In this document: positions 35,541-38,654 of the stretch, in pieces
Numbering within the stretch: position 1 is the first letter of the stretch
How the letters are laid out: every line of letters starts with the position of its first letter
Source of the DNA: Hyphomicrobiales bacterium
GTDB taxonomy: Bacteria > Pseudomonadota > Alphaproteobacteria > Rhizobiales > Methyloligellaceae
NCBI GenBank assembly: GCA_028280515.1
Contig: JANQLP010000122.1
Coordinates: forward strand, 1-38,654
Direction: 5' to 3'
Length of the DNA: 38,654 bases
Notes under the pieces: model-generated
Seen by the model: only the letters and a program-made list of their open reading frames with translations
Told to the model about the DNA's origin: nothing
Databases searched by the model: none
Made by a program: the position numbers and the translations under genes

Positions 35541-35555
35541 ATAATGATATATTAT
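35541..35555. promoter_or_regulatory. LysR-type site ATAAT-N5-ATTAT
   Basis: A perfect interrupted palindrome ATAAT-gatat-ATTAT containing the T-N11-A pattern of LysR-family binding sites. It lies just upstream of the LysR start in the AT-rich region shared with the DUF1127 gene. Another ATAAT lies about 30 bp further upstream. Autoregulation and control of DUF1127 are plausible. Confidence 0.45.
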
Positions 35556-35566
35556 GGAATGTGCAT

Positions 35567-36439
35567 ATGACGCGTGAGATAGATCTCTCCTTGCTCCGGG
35601 CCTTCGTGGCTGTTGCCGAGACGGGCGGCATGACTGCGGCGGGGCGGCACCTGAACCTGACCCAGGCCGCGGTCAGCCAGCAGATCAAGCGCCTTGAGGA
35701 GTTCTACGATACGGAGCTGTTCGACCGCAGCCAGCGCAAACCTGTGCTGACCCATTCGGGCGAAAGACTGTTGGGACATGCGGAACGCATGCTGTCTCTG
35801 AACGAGGAGCTTTGGGGTCTGATGACCTCGCGCGGCTATGAGGGCGAAGTGCGTCTCGGCGTGCCGCACGACATCATCGGGGTCTATATGCCGCCGATCC
35901 TGCGCGAATTCTCCAAGGCATGGCCGCGCGTGGAGATCTCGCTGATATGTACGCCGACGACATCATTGTTGCGTTCGCTGGACCAGGGAGAGGTCGACGT
36001 CATACTCACCACTGAGTCGAAGCCGAATGATCGGAGCAAACTGCTTCTGGCAGACCAGTTGGTCTGGGTCGGCGCCCCCGGCGGGTCCGCACATGAACGC
36101 TCACCCCTGCCCGTCACGCTCGGTGACGACCAATGCGCGTTCCGTGCCGCGGCGGTCAAGGTGCTGGGTGGAACCGGGCGCGACTGGCGTTTTACCTGCG
36201 CGGCCAGTGAAATGTCGGCGTTTCATGCTTCGCTCGAGGCCGACCTTGCCGTTGCGCCGCTCCTCTCACAGACGGTGCCGGATCAGCTTGAGATTCTCGA
36301 CACGGATTGCGGGTTGCCGCCCCTGCCGACCTACTACATCAACATGTATGTGGCACCGACCGATCCGAGCGTGATCGCGCAGGAACTCGCCAAGCACATC
36401 ACACGCAGTTTCGCGAGCCGTTTCAAAAAGGCTGCGTAA
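35567..36439 (+). CDS. LysR-family transcriptional regulator
   Basis: This is a 290-residue regulator from the ATG at 35567, which begins MTREIDLSLLRAFVAVAE as LysR proteins typically do; upstream in-frame starts only extend into the AT-rich promoter. The helix-turn-helix (about 5-62) includes GGMTAAGRHLNLTQAAVSQQIKRLE. The substrate-binding domain (about 92-285) includes the VRLGVPHDII strand. It is divergent from the DUF1127 gene across 124 bp, which is its likely target. Effector unknown. Confidence 0.92.
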   Translation: MTREIDLSLLRAFVAVAETGGMTAAGRHLNLTQAAVSQQIKRLEEFYDTELFDRSQRKPVLTHSGERLLGHAERMLSLNEELWGLMTSRGYEGEVRLGVPHDIIGVYMPPILREFSKAWPRVEISLICTPTTSLLRSLDQGEVDVILTTESKPNDRSKLLLADQLVWVGAPGGSAHERSPLPVTLGDDQCAFRAAAVKVLGGTGRDWRFTCAASEMSAFHASLEADLAVAPLLSQTVPDQLEILDTDCGLPPLPTYYINMYVAPTDPSVIAQELAKHITRSFASRFKKAA

Positions 36440-36447
36440 CGAAACAG

Positions 36448-36463
36448 AAACGTACGAACGTTT
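36448..36463. promoter_or_regulatory. Palindrome AAACGT-acga-ACGTTT upstream of TetR gene
   Basis: A six-base perfect inverted repeat with a four-base spacer lies 70-85 bp upstream of the first TetR gene. It is the kind of short palindrome that TetR repressors bind, so autoregulation is likely. No other candidate stands out in this 93-bp gap. Confidence 0.45.
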
Positions 36464-36532
36464 GACTTGGCGGGCCTTGCGTGGTTTTAGCTCGCGCCGT
36501 TTACTCCTGCCCGTAAATCCGGCGCCGCAAAA

Positions 36533-37228
36533 ATGACAGGACCAAAAAAACCAAAGCGTGGCGAAACCCGCGATGTCATTCTCGATCTGGCGGATACCGC
36601 GGTGCTGGAGAAGAGCTTTGCGAACACCTCGCTTGAGGAGATCATCGCAGCGGCCGGCATCTCCAAAAACGGCTTCCTCTATCACTTCCGCAGCAAGGAC
36701 GAACTTGCGATGGCGTTGATCAAACGCCAGCTGAAGCGCAACATGGGATTGCTCAACGAGTTGTTCGCGCAGGCGGAGAAGCTCCATGACGATCCGTTGG
36801 ACGTCTATCTTGCCGTCACGGAACTCTTCCTGCCCATGTTGGAAAATGCGCCGAAGGCGCATGGCGGCATACTGGTTTCCACCTATACGTTTCAGGATCA
36901 ACACCACAACAAGGCCGTGCGCGAGCTCGCCCAGCGGTCCGTTTCGGACCGCCGTGACATGATCCTCGACCGGCTGGAAATCGTTGCGAGGAAATACACG
37001 CCACGACCCGGGCTCGAACTGACGGACCTGGCCAATCTGGCCATGACCATCGTCGAGGGCGGCATCATCATGACCGACATGCTGGATGACCGGTCGCTCA
37101 TGCCCAAACAACTGCGGATGTATCGTGAATTTGTACGCTACGCATTCATGCAGTCGAGCGCGGTGCCTGCCGAGTGCGACGACGGGGCCGCCTTCATGCC
37201 GCCCGATCGGGCGAAAACAGAAGCTTGA
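36533..37228 (+). CDS. TetR-family regulator (first of a convergent pair)
   Basis: This is a 231-residue repressor-type protein. The N-terminal helix-turn-helix (about 14-60) contains TSLEEIIAAAGISKNGFLYHFRSKDELAMAL. The remainder is a helical ligand-binding and dimer domain that I cannot assign to a ligand. Its DNA-binding domain is close in sequence to that of the convergent TetR gene, which suggests that the two arose by duplication. The two genes overlap by 35 bp at their 3' ends. No target gene is obvious beyond itself; a palindrome lies in its promoter. Confidence 0.9.
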   Translation: MTGPKKPKRGETRDVILDLADTAVLEKSFANTSLEEIIAAAGISKNGFLYHFRSKDELAMALIKRQLKRNMGLLNELFAQAEKLHDDPLDVYLAVTELFLPMLENAPKAHGGILVSTYTFQDQHHNKAVRELAQRSVSDRRDMILDRLEIVARKYTPRPGLELTDLANLAMTIVEGGIIMTDMLDDRSLMPKQLRMYREFVRYAFMQSSAVPAECDDGAAFMPPDRAKTEA

Positions 37229-37853
37229 GGTAAGACCGGGCGATGAGGATTTGTTGCGGCAGGATTTTCGGATCGGTGCGAACCCGCGACAGCATCGCCG
37301 CACCGTCGGCAATGGCAGGCAGTGAATCCGCCAGGTGCTCGATGCAGATAGAGTCGCGCGGGCGATATCTCGACGAGATCTGGTTGAGGAGACCGAGGTA
37401 TCGCATTCGCCAGCTTGACGCCGCCTCCCGATAGAGCTCGCGGATTTCCCGGTCGAACATACATTCCTGGTAGCAGATCGTTGCCAACAGCCGTCCGTAA
37501 TGTGCGCTTCGCGAACTGGCGTGATAGTTGGCGAGCATTTCCAAACCGATCAGGCATGCCTGCAACGGATCGTCCGTGCGCCTGAATGCCCAGTCCATGA
37601 TCTGGTCTTGCATGCGACACTCAAGGTCGATGTGTCGCCGCAGCAACGCAAGCGCTAACGCGTGCTTGCTCTTGAAGTGATAGAAAAAACCGCCCCGGGT
37701 GATTTCCCCTGCGGCGACAATCTCCTCGATCGACGTTGCGCCGAGCCCTTTCTCCAGCACGGCCCGCTCGGCTATATCGAGAAGTCGCTCGCGCGTTCGA
37801 TGTCCCCTTTCGATCGTCGCCATCGCTTCGCCACCCAGCTTTGAATCGACCAT
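37194..37853 (-). CDS. TetR-family regulator (second of a convergent pair)
   Basis: This is a 219-residue protein from the ATG at 37853; a start at 37823 would remove ten residues and leave the domain whole. The helix-turn-helix reads TSIEEIVAAGEITRGGFFYHFKSKHALALALL, matching its convergent neighbour at many positions. The C-terminal domain is helical and its ligand is unknown. The upstream 363-bp gap separates it from the inverse autotransporter gene, which is divergent. This regulator is therefore a candidate controller of that adhesin as well as of itself, by inference from position only. Confidence 0.9.
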   Translation of the reverse strand: MVDSKLGGEAMATIERGHRTRERLLDIAERAVLEKGLGATSIEEIVAAGEITRGGFFYHFKSKHALALALLRRHIDLECRMQDQIMDWAFRRTDDPLQACLIGLEMLANYHASSRSAHYGRLLATICYQECMFDREIRELYREAASSWRMRYLGLLNQISSRYRPRDSICIEHLADSLPAIADGAAMLSRVRTDPKILPQQILIARSYLKLLFSPDRAA

Positions 37854-37893
37854 TAGCGGCGGCGAAAAGACGTTTCAATCAGATACTGGCGTT

Positions 37894-37912
37894 ACCAGAC
37901 CATGAGTCTGGT
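37894..37912. promoter_or_regulatory. Palindrome ACCAGAC-catga-GTCTGGT
   Basis: A seven-base perfect inverted repeat with a five-base spacer lies 41-59 bp upstream of the second TetR gene. It probably serves as its operator. It is followed on the plus strand by only four T, so a terminator is less likely. A further CTGG/CCAG pair overlaps its left arm. Confidence 0.5.
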
Positions 37913-38049
37913 TTTGCGGAGTCGTCATGGTTAGGGCATCAAGCCGTAGCCAGTAAGCCGAGATACCAAAGACAGATTTGGCTGATCCGACGATCCTTGT
38001 GAGGCAGTAATCGCCCGGATTCAGATGTGTTCGCACTACTCAGGGGCGT

Positions 38050-38155
38050 GTAGTCCAGACGCTGCGTAATTCCGCCTGTATCTTTTCGGCAACAGGGTAT
38101 GAAAATGCGAGGCTAAAATCATCAATCTGGACTACGGGTACAGTAGTCAGGTACC
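38050..38155. repeat. GTAGTC/GACTAC inverted repeats in adhesin promoter region
   Basis: GTAGTCCAGA (38050-38059) and its exact reverse complement TCTGGACTAC (38126-38135) are 66 bp apart. GACTAC (38130-38135) also pairs with GTAGTC (38143-38148) to make a tight hairpin. GGTAC/GTACC (38137-38141 and 38151-38155) overlaps it. The alternative pairings suggest either several regulator sites or a switchable leader structure. Confidence 0.45.
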
Positions 38156-38202
38156 GCGATTCAGAAATAATTGACCGCAGAACAGGCGAATAAGCCACTA
38201 TC

Positions 38203-38210
38203 GGGGGGGG
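38203..38210 (+). repeat. Homopolymeric tract of eight G at the adhesin ribosome-binding site
   Basis: Eight G lie six bases before the GTG start of the inverse autotransporter gene, in the Shine-Dalgarno position, and form its only visible ribosome-binding site. Such runs can gain or lose bases during replication. A change in length would alter spacing or strength and could switch expression. Confidence 0.7.
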
Positions 38211-38216
38211 TCTGCG

Positions 38217-38654
38217 GTGATCTACCAGCTCGACCGTCTATTTGCATTTTTGATTGTTATCGTTGGCTTTGCATTGCTGATGGCGACAGCACCCGCGCGC
38301 GCGGGCGGCGAGTTCGGCGGATCGGGCAAGTTCACCGGCTGGTGGGAACTGGGTGGCTTCTATGGGACCGATGACTCCAGCCGTGGCGAGGTGGTGCTGT
38401 TCACGCCGCTGGCGCAGAGTGCATCGACGCTGTTCTTTCTGGACGCGCGCGGCAAGCTCTTCGAAGAGGACGTGCAGGAGGCCAATCTCGCTTTAGGCTA
38501 CCGCCAGATGATGCCGTCGGGCTGGAACCTGGGCCTGTGGGCCGGATGGGACATCCGCGACACGGAAGAAAACAACACCTTCCATCAGGTCTCGTTCGGG
38601 CTTGAAGCGCTATCGGAACGTTTCGATGTGCGGGTGAACGGCTATGCGCCCATC
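38217..38654 (+). CDS. Inverse autotransporter (intimin/invasin-like) adhesin, partial N-terminal part
   Basis: Starting at GTG 38217, 146 codons are open to the right edge of the window. A signal peptide (hydrophobic LFAFLIVIVGFALLMA, cleavage near APARAGG) leads into the pattern of an inverse autotransporter beta-barrel: GWWELGGFYGTDDSSRGE, then VVLFTPL, LFFLDARGKLFEEDVQEA, LGYRQM, GWNLGLWAGWDIRD, and NTFHQVSFGLEALSERFDVRVNGYAP. Alternating strands and short turns fit a barrel that would secrete a C-terminal passenger, as in intimin and invasin. The passenger lies outside the window. The start codon follows a run of eight G. It is the second surface adhesin in this window, of a different class from the trimeric autotransporter. 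Confidence 0.82.
   Translation, partial: MIYQLDRLFAFLIVIVGFALLMATAPARAGGEFGGSGKFTGWWELGGFYGTDDSSRGEVVLFTPLAQSASTLFFLDARGKLFEEDVQEANLALGYRQMMPSGWNLGLWAGWDIRDTEENNTFHQVSFGLEALSERFDVRVNGYAPI

Larger units (their letters stand above)
37854..38216. other. 363-bp non-coding region upstream of the inverse autotransporter gene
   Basis: No convincing gene lies here. The region contains a palindrome near the TetR start, a set of GTAGTC/GACTAC repeats (38050-38155) and, at its right end, a run of eight G. It is the divergent promoter region of the TetR and adhesin genes and is richer in regulatory-looking structure than other gaps in the window. Confidence 0.6.

Overview
The window (about 38.7 kb, GC-rich, with no tRNA, rRNA, CRISPR array or insertion sequence that I could see) looks like chromosome of an alphaproteobacterium, most likely Hyphomicrobiales (Rhizobiales) or a close relative. 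The evidence is the kind of genes present: a TctC/TctDE cluster, an ACC deaminase with its Lrp-type regulator, a DUF1127 gene divergent from a LysR gene, a TIGR03607-type patatin, and a membrane cyclase resembling rhizobial CyaC. No organism can be named from the sequence alone.

Layout. 1-3755: the start of a tripartite tricarboxylate carrier (TctC, running off the left edge), an orphan periplasmic binding protein, and the divergent two-component pair TctD/TctE. 3761-7911: a leftward run of FAD-dependent oxidoreductase, SDR, GNAT acetyltransferase and GltS glutamate symporter. 8026-10338: a large trimeric-autotransporter-like adhesin, followed by 526 bp of non-coding DNA. 10865-14607: a small secreted protein, a tandem SpoIIAA-like (STAS-fold) protein, a cytochrome P460-type c-haem protein and a MATE exporter. 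14806-19486: a redox-sensor-like adenylate/guanylate cyclase, an M20 deacetylase, ACC deaminase and its regulator. 19487-22199: a degraded GST fragment behind an intact palindrome, a cupin protein and a 14-TM-type MFS exporter. 22391-28405: an apparent three-gene operon (Lon-like protease, Usp-like protein, acyl-CoA-synthetase/GNAT protein acetyltransferase) behind a perfect FNR/FixK-type box. 28427-33829: divergent aconitase-family and patatin genes. 34001-38654: a small periplasmic protein, a trypsin-like protease, DUF1127/LysR, two convergent TetR regulators, and the 5' end of an inverse autotransporter (intimin/invasin-like) adhesin whose ribosome-binding site is a run of eight G.

Themes. 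(1) Sensing of carboxylates and redox or oxygen state: TctDE with a dedicated binding protein, a cyclase fused to a ferredoxin and a quinone-reductase-like anchor, and a putative FixK/FNR-controlled proteolysis/acetylation operon. (2) Cell-surface adhesion: two outer-membrane adhesins of different classes, one with a possible phase-variation tract. (3) Export and detoxification: MATE, MFS, cupin and a GST remnant. The best candidates for an under-described system are the lon-like/usp-like/pat operon with its FNR-type palindrome, the ferredoxin-cyclase with atypical substrate-defining residues, and the poly-G-controlled adhesin.
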